Positions 43,169 through 52,085 of a stretch of 64,000 nt of DNA are shown piece after piece (within the stretch, counting starts at the first letter, position 1; each line of letters starts with the position of its first letter). Made by a program: the position numbers and the translations under genes. The notes under the pieces are model-generated. The model was given only the letters and a program-made list of their open reading frames with translations. It searched no databases and was not told the DNA's origin. The stretch covers positions 2,356,001-2,420,000 of the forward strand of contig CP018628.1 of assembly GCA_002271215.1 (NCBI GenBank), given 5' to 3'. The stretch comes from Lelliottia jeotgali. GTDB lineage: Bacteria; Pseudomonadota; Gammaproteobacteria; Enterobacterales; Enterobacteriaceae.

Positions 43169-44575
43169 ATGTTTGGTTTAGATGCTTTTCACCTGGCACG
43201 GATACAGTTCGCATTTACCGTATCCTTCCACATTATTTTTCCGGCGATCACCATCGGTCTCGCCAGCTATCTGGCCGTGCTCGAAGGGCTTTGGCTGAAG
43301 ACCAAAAACCCGGTCTGGCGCTCGCTATACCATTTCTGGTCCAAAATATTCGCCGTTAACTTCGGGATGGGCGTGGTCTCCGGGCTGGTGATGGCCTATC
43401 AATTTGGGACCAACTGGAGCGGATTTTCGCAATTCGCGGGCAGCATTACTGGCCCACTGCTGACCTACGAGGTGCTCACCGCCTTCTTCCTTGAGGCGGG
43501 TTTCCTCGGCGTGATGCTGTTTGGCTGGAATAAAGTCGGGCCAGGCCTGCACTTCTTTTCCACCTGCATGGTCGCGCTGGGGACGATTATTTCCACGTTC
43601 TGGATACTGGCGTCGAACAGCTGGATGCAGACGCCGCAGGGCTATGAAATCGTCAACGGCGTGGTCGTGCCGGTCGACTGGTTCGCGGTGGTGTTTAACC
43701 CCTCCTTCCCTTATCGCCTGTTCCATATGTCCATTGCGGCTTTCCTGAGCAGCGCTCTCTTCGTCGGCGCATCGGCGGCCTGGCACTTATTGCGCGGCAA
43801 CAATACGCCTGCCATCCGCCAGATGTTTTCGATGGCTCTGTGGATGACGCTGATCGTCGCGCCGATTCAGGCGATGGTCGGAGATATGCATGGCCTGAAT
43901 ACGTTAAAACATCAACCCGCCAAAATTGCGGCCATTGAGGGACACTGGGAAAACCCGCCGGGTGAACCGACGCCATTATTGCTGTTTGGCTGGCCGGATA
44001 TGGAACAGGAACGCACCCGCTATGGGCTCGAAATCCCGGCACTCGGCAGCCTGATCCTGACGCACAGCCTGGATAAACAGGTTCCGGCACTGAAGGATTT
44101 CCCGAAAGAGGATCGTCCCAACTCGACGATTGTGTTCTGGTCGTTTCGCATTATGGCGGGGCTGGGAATGTTGATGTTGCTGCTCGGCGTGGTGGCCGTG
44201 TGGCTGCGCTATAAGCAGCGTGTATATACCTCACGCCCGTTCCTGTGGTTTGCCTTACTGATGGGACCATCGGGCCTCGTCGCTATTCTGGCTGGTTGGG
44301 TAACGACCGAAGTCGGGCGTCAGCCGTGGGTGGTTTACGGTCTGCAACGCACGTCTGATGCGGTTTCTGCCCACGGGGATCTGCACATGAGCGTGAGCCT
44401 GCTGGCCTTTATCGTGGTCTATACGTCGGTTTTTGGCGTCGGTTACAGCTATATGGTTCGCCTGATCAAAAAAGGCCCACAGGAGCACGAAACGTATGCC
44501 ACTGAACACGATGGCCGCCCGGCGCGTCCGCTTTCTGCCATCAGCCCTGAAGTTGTCACTAAGGAGAAACCGTAA
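43169..44575 (+). CDS. cioA: Cytochrome bd-type quinol oxidase subunit I (CioA/short Q-loop type)
   Basis: A 468-residue membrane protein. N-terminal MFGLDAFHLARIQFAFTVSF contains His ligand of heme b595, another His lies in YRLFHMS (~186, heme b558) and Met in the C-terminal part. The Q-loop (around GLNTLKHQPAKIAAIEG) is short, as in the cyanide-insensitive CioA type rather than E. coli CydA (522). Start 43169 follows GAGG. It overlaps subunit II by TAATG. Confidence 0.88.
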   Translation: MFGLDAFHLARIQFAFTVSFHIIFPAITIGLASYLAVLEGLWLKTKNPVWRSLYHFWSKIFAVNFGMGVVSGLVMAYQFGTNWSGFSQFAGSITGPLLTYEVLTAFFLEAGFLGVMLFGWNKVGPGLHFFSTCMVALGTIISTFWILASNSWMQTPQGYEIVNGVVVPVDWFAVVFNPSFPYRLFHMSIAAFLSSALFVGASAAWHLLRGNNTPAIRQMFSMALWMTLIVAPIQAMVGDMHGLNTLKHQPAKIAAIEGHWENPPGEPTPLLLFGWPDMEQERTRYGLEIPALGSLILTHSLDKQVPALKDFPKEDRPNSTIVFWSFRIMAGLGMLMLLLGVVAVWLRYKQRVYTSRPFLWFALLMGPSGLVAILAGWVTTEVGRQPWVVYGLQRTSDAVSAHGDLHMSVSLLAFIVVYTSVFGVGYSYMVRLIKKGPQEHETYATEHDGRPARPLSAISPEVVTKEKP

Positions 44576-45585
44576 TGGGTATTGATCTTTCCATTATCTG
44601 GTTTGTGATCATCGTATTCGCCACGCTGATGTATATCGTGATGGACGGCTTCGATTTAGGTATCGGGATTCTGTTCCCAACCACTCAGGATGCCGACGAT
44701 CGCGATGTGATGATCAACAGCGTCGCCCCGGTCTGGGACGGAAATGAAACCTGGCTGGTTCTCGGTGGTGCGGCGCTTTTTGGCGCATTTCCGCTGGCCT
44801 ATGCGGTCATTATTGACGCGCTAACCATTCCGCTGACCCTGATGCTGATTGGCTTGATTTTCCGTGGCGTGGCCTTTGAGTTTCGCTTTAAAGCCACACC
44901 CACACACCGGCCTTTCTGGGACAAAGCCTTTATTGGTGGCTCGATTCTGGCGACATTCAGCCAGGGCGTAGTCGTTGGCGCAGTGATTAATGGTTTTGCC
45001 GTAACAAACCGCACTTACAGCGGCGGTCCGTTTGACTGGTTCACGCTGTTTAATCTGTTTTGCGGTGTCGGCCTCACGGTGGCTTACGCCCTTCTGGGCG
45101 CGACCTGGCTGGTGATGAAAAGCGAAGATCCGCTACAAGCAAAAATGCGGAAGGTATCAAAACAGCTTTTAATCGTGTTACTGCTGGTTATCGCTGCGAT
45201 CAGCCTGTGGACACCGCTGGCGCACCCGACTATCGCTGAACGCTGGTTTAGTTTGCCGAATCTGTTTTTCCTGCTGCCTGTGCCTTTACTGGTCGTTGTA
45301 TTGACCGGCTGGGCATGGAAAAAACTCGGTGATACAGAGAGTCACAACGCGCCGTTCGTCCTGACCCTCGGGCTGATATTTCTGGGATTCAGCGGGCTGG
45401 GCATCAGCATCTGGCCTTACATTATCCCGCCGTCGATTACGCTGTGGCAGGCCGCTGCTCCGCCACAAAGTCAGGGCTTTATGCTGGTGGGCGCGCTGCT
45501 GATTATTCCCATCATCCTGGTCTACACCTTCTGGAGTTACTACGTATTTCGCGGAAAAGTTCAACATGGGGAGGGGTATCACTGA
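44575..45585 (+). CDS. cioB: Cytochrome bd-type quinol oxidase subunit II (CioB)
   Basis: A 336-residue CydB/CioB-family subunit with about eight membrane helices, beginning MGIDLSIIWFVIIVFATLMY and with the family motifs DGFDLGIG and WDGNETWLV. It supports subunit I and heme binding. Ends with TGATG overlap to the small subunit. Confidence 0.9.
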   Translation: MGIDLSIIWFVIIVFATLMYIVMDGFDLGIGILFPTTQDADDRDVMINSVAPVWDGNETWLVLGGAALFGAFPLAYAVIIDALTIPLTLMLIGLIFRGVAFEFRFKATPTHRPFWDKAFIGGSILATFSQGVVVGAVINGFAVTNRTYSGGPFDWFTLFNLFCGVGLTVAYALLGATWLVMKSEDPLQAKMRKVSKQLLIVLLLVIAAISLWTPLAHPTIAERWFSLPNLFFLLPVPLLVVVLTGWAWKKLGDTESHNAPFVLTLGLIFLGFSGLGISIWPYIIPPSITLWQAAAPPQSQGFMLVGALLIIPIILVYTFWSYYVFRGKVQHGEGYH

Positions 45586-45713
45586 TGCAACAGCCAGTTT
45601 GGAAGCGCCTGATGTGGTTAGCCGTTATTTGGGGTGGCAGCGTACTTGCGCTGGCCGCCGTCGGGATGTTTTTCCGCATTCTAATGACTGCCGCAGGCTT
45701 TAAATCGCATTAA
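45585..45713 (+). CDS. DUF2474-type small oxidase subunit
   Basis: A 42-residue single-pass membrane protein (MQQPVWKRLMWLAVIWGGSV start) of the DUF2474 kind found after cioAB, comparable to CydX after cydAB. Probably stabilises the oxidase. Coupled to cioB by TGATG. Confidence 0.82.
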   Translation: MQQPVWKRLMWLAVIWGGSVLALAAVGMFFRILMTAAGFKSH

Positions 45714-45724
45714 CTTCTCTTAAC

Positions 45725-45752
45725 GCCGGGTGGCGCGCCCTGCCCGGCCTTC
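45725..45752. repeat. REP-like element
   Basis: A GCCGGGTGGCGCGCCCTGCC-type palindromic unit after the oxidase operon, similar to the REP copies at 3144-3278. Confidence 0.65.
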
Positions 45753-45842
45753 TCGCACTTTCAGATAAACACCCATGACAATCCTCAGGTTATTGTTAAA
45801 ATACTCACATATATTCATCGTATTTATAGTTTGAGAAGCAAT

Positions 45843-46256
45843 ATGAAAAAGCTCGTGGCGTTAAGCTTGGTTTCCCTGGCGCTTGCAGGTTGTGTTAATC
45901 CCGGCAAGGCATCTGTTCAGGCGGAACAACTTGAGGGGCACCGTTTTGTGCTGGAAAGCGTGAATGGTGTGGCAATAAAACCCAGCGCCGTACCGCCAGA
46001 AATGAGTTTTGGCAAAAAAATGGCCGTCTCCGGCGTGATGTGTAACCGCTTTAGCGGTCAGGGGAAATTATCAGAAGGCGAGCTGAAGGTTAAAGCTATG
46101 GCAATGACACGCAAGCTTTGTGTTGAACCACAGCTGAACGAACTGGACGCAACGATCGGCGATATGCTGAGCAAAGGCGCACAGGTTGACCTGACTGAAG
46201 ATCAGCTCACGCTGGCCACAGCCGAAAAAACGTTGATGTTTAAACGCGCAGAGTAA
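45843..46256 (+). CDS. hslJ: HslJ, outer-membrane heat-inducible lipoprotein
   Basis: A 137-residue META-domain lipoprotein, signal MKKLVALSLVSLALAGC with lipobox LAGC. The MCNRFSGQG segment is the family core. In E. coli HslJ is heat-inducible and linked to novobiocin resistance. Convergent with ydbJ, no spacer between stops. Confidence 0.93.
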   Translation: MKKLVALSLVSLALAGCVNPGKASVQAEQLEGHRFVLESVNGVAIKPSAVPPEMSFGKKMAVSGVMCNRFSGQGKLSEGELKVKAMAMTRKLCVEPQLNELDATIGDMLSKGAQVDLTEDQLTLATAEKTLMFKRAE

Positions 46257-46523
46257 TCAGTAATTACCGCATGAACCCACGGCAAGCGACTGTTCACTAC
46301 AGCGTTTGCCATTGGGCAATGCGCACATACCGATAGCAGAACCATCAAGTTGACGGGCTACGGACAATGAACCGCCGACCATCGCGCAACTTGCCTGTCC
46401 TGAACTGGACATTGCCGCTTTCATACCCGGCGTAACATGTGCTGCGGTTGCCTGCTGAACCGGCTCATTGCTGCATGCAGACAACAGTAACGCCGCACAC
46501 CCTACCCAAAACGCTGAACGCAT
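46257..46523 (-). CDS. ydbJ: YdbJ, DUF333 lipoprotein
   Basis: An 88-residue lipoprotein (lipobox LLLSAC), with the DUF333 core SCAMVGGSLSVARQLDGSAI and GMCALPNGKRCSE. Function unknown. Same neighbours (hslJ, ydbK) as E. coli. Confidence 0.92.
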   Translation of the reverse strand: MRSAFWVGCAALLLSACSNEPVQQATAAHVTPGMKAAMSSSGQASCAMVGGSLSVARQLDGSAIGMCALPNGKRCSEQSLAVGSCGNY

Positions 46524-46780
46524 TCTCTCTTCCCCATAAAGTCGCGAAACCTAAGCATAATAGGCATCCCCCGCCGCGCCGTCGAGAGCGGAAGTGCGTA
46601 TTTATGCACTCCCGAAACAATTTCTTGCTCTTTTTTTGCCAGAAAGTTGATCTGAGTAAGGGTCGCGAGGACACAAAAGCGAAAATCGCAAAGCCAGACC
46701 TTTGCTAAAATAAGGATATAACTACAGGACTCGTCGACGTTTCACGGGTCCCTCTTTTTTGCGCAATGTAAGGGTGTCAC

Positions 46781-49700
46781 ATGATCACTATTGACGGTAA
46801 TGGCGCGGCCGCGTCCGTCGCGTTTCGCACCAGCGAAGTTATCGCCATTTACCCCATTACACCAAGTTCGACAATGGCGGAACAGGCTGATGCCTGGGCT
46901 GGTAACGGGTTAAAAAACGTCTGGGGTGATGTTCCCCGCGTCGTTGAGATGCAGTCTGAAGCAGGTGCCATTGGTGCGGTACACGGCGCGCTGCAAACCG
47001 GCGCGCTGTCGACATCGTTTACCTCATCGCAGGGTTTACTGCTGATGATCCCGACGTTGTATAAGCTGGCGGGACAGTTAACCCCCTTTGTGCTGCACGT
47101 CGCGGCACGTACCGTTGCTACACACGCCCTGTCGATTTTTGGCGATCACTCTGATGTGATGGCAATCCGCCAGACGGGTTGCGCCATGCTCTGCGCCAGC
47201 AATGTGCAGGAGGCGCAGGACTTCGCGCTAATTTCCCACATTGCGACCCTCAAAAGCCGTGTGCCATTTATTCATTTCTTTGATGGTTTCCGTACGTCAC
47301 ACGAAATCAATAAAATCGTCCCGCTCTCGGACAACACCATTCTGGATTTGATGCCGCAGGCGGAGATCGACGATCACCGCGCCCGTGCCCTGAATCCGGA
47401 GCATCCGGTCATTCGTGGAACCTCCGCCAACCCGGACACCTATTTCCAGTCCCGTGAGGCCACCAACCCCTGGTATAACGCGGTGTACGATCACGTCGAA
47501 CGGGCCATGAACGATTTTGCTGCTGCCACCGGGCGTGAATACAAGCCTTTTGAATACTACGGGCACCCGCAGGCCGAGCGCGTTATCGTGCTGATGGGCT
47601 CAGCGATTGGTACTTGCGAAGAAGTGGTGGATGAATTGCTGGCCCACGGTGAAAAAGTCGGCGTGCTCAAAGTGCGTCTTTACCGTCCTTTCTCCGCAAA
47701 ACATTTACTTTCTGTCCTGCCTGAAAGTGTGCGTTCCGTTGCCGTACTCGACCGCACCAAAGAGCCGGGCGCGCACGCAGAACCGCTGTATCTGGATGTA
47801 ATGACGGCGTTGGCGGAGGCCTTTAACAGCGGCGAGCGCGAAACGCTACCGCGCGTGATCGGCGGTCGCTACGGCCTGTCGTCGAAAGAGTTCGGCCCAG
47901 ATTGCGTAATGGCGGTGTTTAACGAGCTGAGCGAAACCAAACCTAAGCCGCGCTTTACCGTCGGGATTTATGACGATGTCACCAACCTTTCCCTGCACTT
48001 GCCGGAAAACACGTTGCCGTCGACATCAAAGCTCGAAGCCTTGTTTTACGGTCTGGGCAGCGATGGCAGCGTCTCAGCGACTAAAAACAACATCAAAATC
48101 ATCGGTAATTCAACACCGTGGTATGCGCAGGGTTATTTTGTCTACGACTCTAAAAAGGCAGGCGGTCTGACCGTTTCGCATCTGCGCGTTAGCGAAAAAC
48201 CGATCCGCTCGGCCTATCTGGTGTCACAAGCTGATTTCGTCGGCTGCCACCAGTTGCAGTTTATCGATAAATATCAGATGGCTGAACGCCTGAAACCGGG
48301 CGGGATTTTCCTGATTAACACGCCGTACAACGCCGACGAAGTGTGGTCCCGTTTGCCGCAAGAAGTTCAGGCCGTATTGAACCAGAAGCAAGCGCGTCTG
48401 TTTACTGTCAACGCTGCAAAAATTGCCCGCGAATGCGGTCTGGCGGCGCGTATCAATACCGTGATGCAAATGGCATTCTTCCACCTGACCAACATCCTGC
48501 CGGGCGACAGCGCGCTGGCGGAACTGCAGGGCGCGATTGCCAAAAGTTACAGCAGCAAAGGTCAGGATCTGGTTGAGCGTAACTGGCAGGCGCTGGCCCT
48601 GGCGCGTGAATCAATTTCCGAGATCCCGCTTCAGCCGGTTAATGCCAGCAGTGCCAACCGTCCGCCAGTAGTCTCCGACGCCGCCCCAGATTTTGTCAAA
48701 ACCGTGACCGCCGCGATGCTGGCCGGTCTTGGCGATGCCTTGCCCGTCTCTGCGCTTCCGCCGGACGGCACCTGGCCTGTCGGCACCACCCGCTGGGAAA
48801 AACGCAATATTGCAGAAGAGATTCCAATCTGGGAGGAGGAGCTGTGTACTCAGTGCAACCACTGCGTCGCGGCCTGTCCGCACTCGGCGATCCGCGCTAA
48901 AGTGGTTTCCCCGGAGGACATGGAAAACGCCCCTGCCAGCCTGCATTCGCTGGATGTGAAATCCCGCGACATGCGTGGACAGAAATACGTGCTGCAGGTC
49001 GCACCGGAAGATTGTACCGGCTGTAATCTGTGCGTCGAAGTGTGCCCGGCGAAAGATCGTCAGAACCCAGAAATCAAAGCCATCAATATGATGTCGCGTC
49101 TGGATCACGTTGAAGAAGAAAAAGTGAATTACGACTTCTTCCTCGACCTGCCAGAAATCGATCGCACCAAACTCGAACGTATTGACATCCGTACCTCGCA
49201 GCTGATTACTCCGCTGTTTGAATACTCCGGCGCGTGCTCTGGCTGTGGCGAAACCCCTTATATCAAGCTGCTTACCCAGCTGTACGGCGACCGTATGCTG
49301 ATCGCCAACGCCACCGGCTGTTCTTCTATCTATGGTGGTAATTTGCCGTCAACGCCATACACAACGGATGCGAACGGTCGCGGCCCGGCGTGGGCAAACT
49401 CCCTGTTTGAAGACAACGCCGAATTTGGGTTGGGCTTCCGCCTGACGGTGGATCAACACCGCGCCCGCGTCATGCGTTTGCTGGAACAATTTGCCGATAA
49501 ACTTCCGACCGCGCTAAATGAAGCCCTGCACAGTGATGCCACGCCAGAAGTGCGCCGCGAGCAGGTCGCGGAACTGCGTCAGCATCTCACTGGCGTAGAA
49601 GGCGCGCAGCAGCTGTTAACCGACGCCGATGCGCTGGTCGAAAAATCGATCTGGCTGATTGGCGGTGACGGCTGGGCGTATGACATCGGATTCGGCGGGC

Positions 49701-50305
49701 TGGACCATGTTCTGAGCCTGACGGAGAACGTCAACATTCTGGTTCTCGATACTCAGTGCTATTCCAACACTGGCGGTCAGGCATCTAAAGCAACACCGCT
49801 AGGCGCTGTAACCAAGTTTGGCGAACACGGTAAACGCAAAGCGCGTAAAGACCTGGGCGTGAGCATGATGATGTACGGTCATGTGTATGTCGCGCAGATA
49901 TCGCTCGGCGCACAGTTGAACCAGACGGTGAAAGCCATTCAGGAAGCGGAAGCGTATCCGGGGCCATCGCTGATCATCGCCTACAGCCCTTGCGAAGAGC
50001 ACGGTTACGATCTGGCACTCAGCCACGATCAGATGCGTCAGCTGACGGCAACCGGATTCTGGCCGCTGTATCGCTTCGACCCGCGTCGTGCGGATGAAGG
50101 GAAGCTGCCGCTGGCGCTGGACTCTCGTCCGCCGTCGGATGCGCTGGCTGAGACGTTGATGCAGGAACAACGCTTCCGTCGCCTCAATGCTCAGCAGCCA
50201 GAAGTGGCCGAGCAGCTGTGGAAAGACGCAGCGGCCGATCTGCAAAAACGCTATGATTTCCTGGCTCAGATGGCCGGGAAAGGCGAAAAATCGACCAGCG
50301 CGTGA
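46781..50305 (+). CDS. ydbK: Pyruvate:flavodoxin/ferredoxin oxidoreductase YdbK (NifJ type)
   Basis: A 1174-residue single-chain PFOR. N-terminal TPP pyrimidine domain (1-250), CoA-binding middle, two 4Fe-4S motifs (CTQCNHCVAACPH ~688 and CTGCNLCVEVCP ~744), Cys pair CSGCGET (~822) for a third cluster, and a TPP-binding C-terminal domain with GGDGWAYDIGFGGLDH (~965). Converts pyruvate plus CoA to acetyl-CoA, CO2 and reduced flavodoxin; relevant to oxidative stress in E. coli. Full length. Confidence 0.96.
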   Translation: MITIDGNGAAASVAFRTSEVIAIYPITPSSTMAEQADAWAGNGLKNVWGDVPRVVEMQSEAGAIGAVHGALQTGALSTSFTSSQGLLLMIPTLYKLAGQLTPFVLHVAARTVATHALSIFGDHSDVMAIRQTGCAMLCASNVQEAQDFALISHIATLKSRVPFIHFFDGFRTSHEINKIVPLSDNTILDLMPQAEIDDHRARALNPEHPVIRGTSANPDTYFQSREATNPWYNAVYDHVERAMNDFAAATGREYKPFEYYGHPQAERVIVLMGSAIGTCEEVVDELLAHGEKVGVLKVRLYRPFSAKHLLSVLPESVRSVAVLDRTKEPGAHAEPLYLDVMTALAEAFNSGERETLPRVIGGRYGLSSKEFGPDCVMAVFNELSETKPKPRFTVGIYDDVTNLSLHLPENTLPSTSKLEALFYGLGSDGSVSATKNNIKIIGNSTPWYAQGYFVYDSKKAGGLTVSHLRVSEKPIRSAYLVSQADFVGCHQLQFIDKYQMAERLKPGGIFLINTPYNADEVWSRLPQEVQAVLNQKQARLFTVNAAKIARECGLAARINTVMQMAFFHLTNILPGDSALAELQGAIAKSYSSKGQDLVERNWQALALARESISEIPLQPVNASSANRPPVVSDAAPDFVKTVTAAMLAGLGDALPVSALPPDGTWPVGTTRWEKRNIAEEIPIWEEELCTQCNHCVAACPHSAIRAKVVSPEDMENAPASLHSLDVKSRDMRGQKYVLQVAPEDCTGCNLCVEVCPAKDRQNPEIKAINMMSRLDHVEEEKVNYDFFLDLPEIDRTKLERIDIRTSQLITPLFEYSGACSGCGETPYIKLLTQLYGDRMLIANATGCSSIYGGNLPSTPYTTDANGRGPAWANSLFEDNAEFGLGFRLTVDQHRARVMRLLEQFADKLPTALNEALHSDATPEVRREQVAELRQHLTGVEGAQQLLTDADALVEKSIWLIGGDGWAYDIGFGGLDHVLSLTENVNILVLDTQCYSNTGGQASKATPLGAVTKFGEHGKRKARKDLGVSMMMYGHVYVAQISLGAQLNQTVKAIQEAEAYPGPSLIIAYSPCEEHGYDLALSHDQMRQLTATGFWPLYRFDPRRADEGKLPLALDSRPPSDALAETLMQEQRFRRLNAQQPEVAEQLWKDAAADLQKRYDFLAQMAGKGEKSTSA

Positions 50306-50306
50306 T

Positions 50307-50337
50307 AAAAAAAAGCCCGGAGTATTCACTCCGGGCT
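50307..50337. terminator. Hairpin after ydbK
   Basis: AGCCCGGAGT-ATTC-ACTCCGGGCT, with A8 on the plus-strand 5' side but no T-run after it. It is a better terminator on the minus strand; for ydbK it may act as a 3'-end hairpin. The next ~270 bases are AT-rich and show no gene. Confidence 0.6.
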
Positions 50338-50607
50338 AATCCTGTCAGTTTTGGATGATAGTTAAATTAAACACACACTCAGCACATTATCGGATTAAGA
50401 ATCTTAAAGGCATATAACAGCGCTAATTCTACCTTTCTGTGAGTCGCTTGAATAATTTTTATTTCATATGATTCAGTGCATTACATTCACAATAATTATT
50501 TCTAATAACCTAACAATAAATAATGAATGATAATGATTTCGGCTTGCACCCAGGCCCGCGCTGATAGATGATAAATTTCCTTTTTAAGCCGTAAGGGACA
50601 CATCATC

Positions 50608-50820
50608 ATGGTCCATCACCCTGTCAGATCGTCACGTATCGCATCCATTGGCTATGATGAGCGCAGCGCCACGCTGGAAATTCGTTTTCTCGATCGCCGA
50701 ACGCTTCAGTATCAGCGTGTGCCGGCGAGAATTTACAACGATTTTTTGCAGGTGGTGTCAAAAGGTCGGTTTTATGACGGCGTCGTAAAGGGGAAGTTTA
50801 AGGAAATCATCATATACTGA
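50608..50820 (+). CDS. KTSC-domain protein
   Basis: A 70-residue protein matching the KTSC fold: SSRIASIGYDERSATLEIRF, YQRVPARIYNDFL and C-terminal SKGRFYD. KTSC domains are small beta-rich modules of unclear role, sometimes RNA- or phage-related. AAGGGAC upstream. Confidence 0.88.
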   Translation: MVHHPVRSSRIASIGYDERSATLEIRFLDRRTLQYQRVPARIYNDFLQVVSKGRFYDGVVKGKFKEIIIY

Positions 50821-50853
50821 TTTTTATAACCCTATGAGCTGAAGGATAGTTTC

Positions 50854-50979
50854 GTGTTTACCCGCTTATCGATTGCTGCCCTCGCCCTTTTGACATGCTT
50901 GTGGATGGTATTAATTTTTGATTTCGGCAATGTGATGCATCATCTCAGCGAAATTCTACAGGCGCTGGAGGCTGATTAG
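50854..50979 (+). CDS. Small single-pass membrane protein (GTG start)
   Basis: A 41-residue protein [20 protein letters not shown] then [20 protein letters not shown], with one hydrophobic segment (5-23) and an acidic tail. GAAGGA lies 8 bases upstream of GTG. It sits 33 bases after the KTSC gene and resembles the many short membrane proteins of enterobacteria. Not assigned to a named gene. Confidence 0.6.
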   Translation: MFTRLSIAALALLTCLWMVLIFDFGNVMHHLSEILQALEAD

Positions 50980-51104
50980 TCGCCACTGCCCTTCTGAACA
51001 ACACCCAAAGGCTCCCGACATCGCTAAAACGTGCTGACATTCTTGCCCGGAATCCGTACCATACAGACGCTGCTTTAGCCACAAACGAATTGAGCCTCTA
51101 TTAC

Positions 51105-52040
51105 ATGTCGCAAAACCAAGAAATTACTAAAAAAGAGCAATACAACCTGAATAAACTGCAAAAACGTCTGCGCCGTAATGTCGGTGAAGCCATTGCAGAC
51201 TTCAATATGATTGAAGAAGGTGACCGCATTATGGTCTGCCTGTCAGGGGGTAAAGACAGTTACACGATGCTGGAGATCCTGCGCAATCTTCAGCAAAGCG
51301 CACCGGTGAACTTTTCACTGGTGGCAGTCAATCTTGACCAGAAGCAGCCTGGCTTCCCTGAGCACATCCTGCCGGAATACCTGGAACAACAGGGTGTCGA
51401 ATATAAGATTGTCGAAGAAAATACCTACAGCATTGTTAAAGACAAAATCCCGGAAGGCAAAACTACCTGCTCTTTGTGCTCGCGCCTGCGTCGCGGTATT
51501 TTGTATCGCACCGCAACGGAATTAGGGGCTACAAAAATCGCGCTGGGCCACCACCGCGACGACATTCTGCAAACGCTGTTCCTGAACATGTTCTACGGCG
51601 GCAAAATGAAAGGGATGCCGCCGAAGCTGATGAGCGATGACGGTAAACACATCGTTATCCGTCCGCTGGCCTACTGCCGCGAAAAAGACATCGAGCGTTT
51701 TGCCGAGGCGCGTGAATACCCAATCATTCCTTGCAACCTTTGCGGCTCGCAGCCGAACCTGCAACGTCAGGTGATCGGCGACATGCTGCGTGACTGGGAT
51801 AAACGCTACCCTGGCCGCATTGAAACCATGTTCAGCGCCATGCAAAACGTGGTGCCTTCGCACCTGAGCGACGTCGAGCTGTTCGATTTCAAAGGTATTA
51901 AACACGGCGGAGAAGTCGTGGACGGCGGTGATCTGGCTTTTGACCGGGAAGAGATCCCAATGCAGCCAGCAGGCTGGCAGCCGGAAGAAGACGATTCTCA
52001 GCTTGATGAAATGCGACTGAACGTCGTGGAAGTGAAGTAA
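51105..52040 (+). CDS. ttcA: TtcA, tRNA 2-thiocytidine-32 synthetase
   Basis: A 311-residue PP-loop protein with SGGKDS (~54), the CxxC pair in TTCSLCSR (~122) and the third Cys in IPCNLCGS (~222) that hold the 4Fe-4S cluster. Converts C32 to s2C in certain tRNAs. Start 51105 ([12 protein letters not shown]) matches the E. coli length. The Rac prophage of E. coli K-12 inserts in this gene; here it is intact. Confidence 0.96.
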   Translation: MSQNQEITKKEQYNLNKLQKRLRRNVGEAIADFNMIEEGDRIMVCLSGGKDSYTMLEILRNLQQSAPVNFSLVAVNLDQKQPGFPEHILPEYLEQQGVEYKIVEENTYSIVKDKIPEGKTTCSLCSRLRRGILYRTATELGATKIALGHHRDDILQTLFLNMFYGGKMKGMPPKLMSDDGKHIVIRPLAYCREKDIERFAEAREYPIIPCNLCGSQPNLQRQVIGDMLRDWDKRYPGRIETMFSAMQNVVPSHLSDVELFDFKGIKHGGEVVDGGDLAFDREEIPMQPAGWQPEEDDSQLDEMRLNVVEVK

Positions 52041-52046
52041 AAATCT

Positions 52047-52079
52047 GGCGTCTCAGATACGGTATCTGAGACGCCTTTT
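52047..52079. terminator. Strong terminator between ttcA and dbpA
   Basis: GGCGTCTCAGATAC and GTATCTGAGACGCC make a 14-bp stem, followed by TTTT on the plus strand. It serves ttcA and possibly the convergent dbpA. Confidence 0.88.
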
Positions 52080-52085
52080 AATGGC

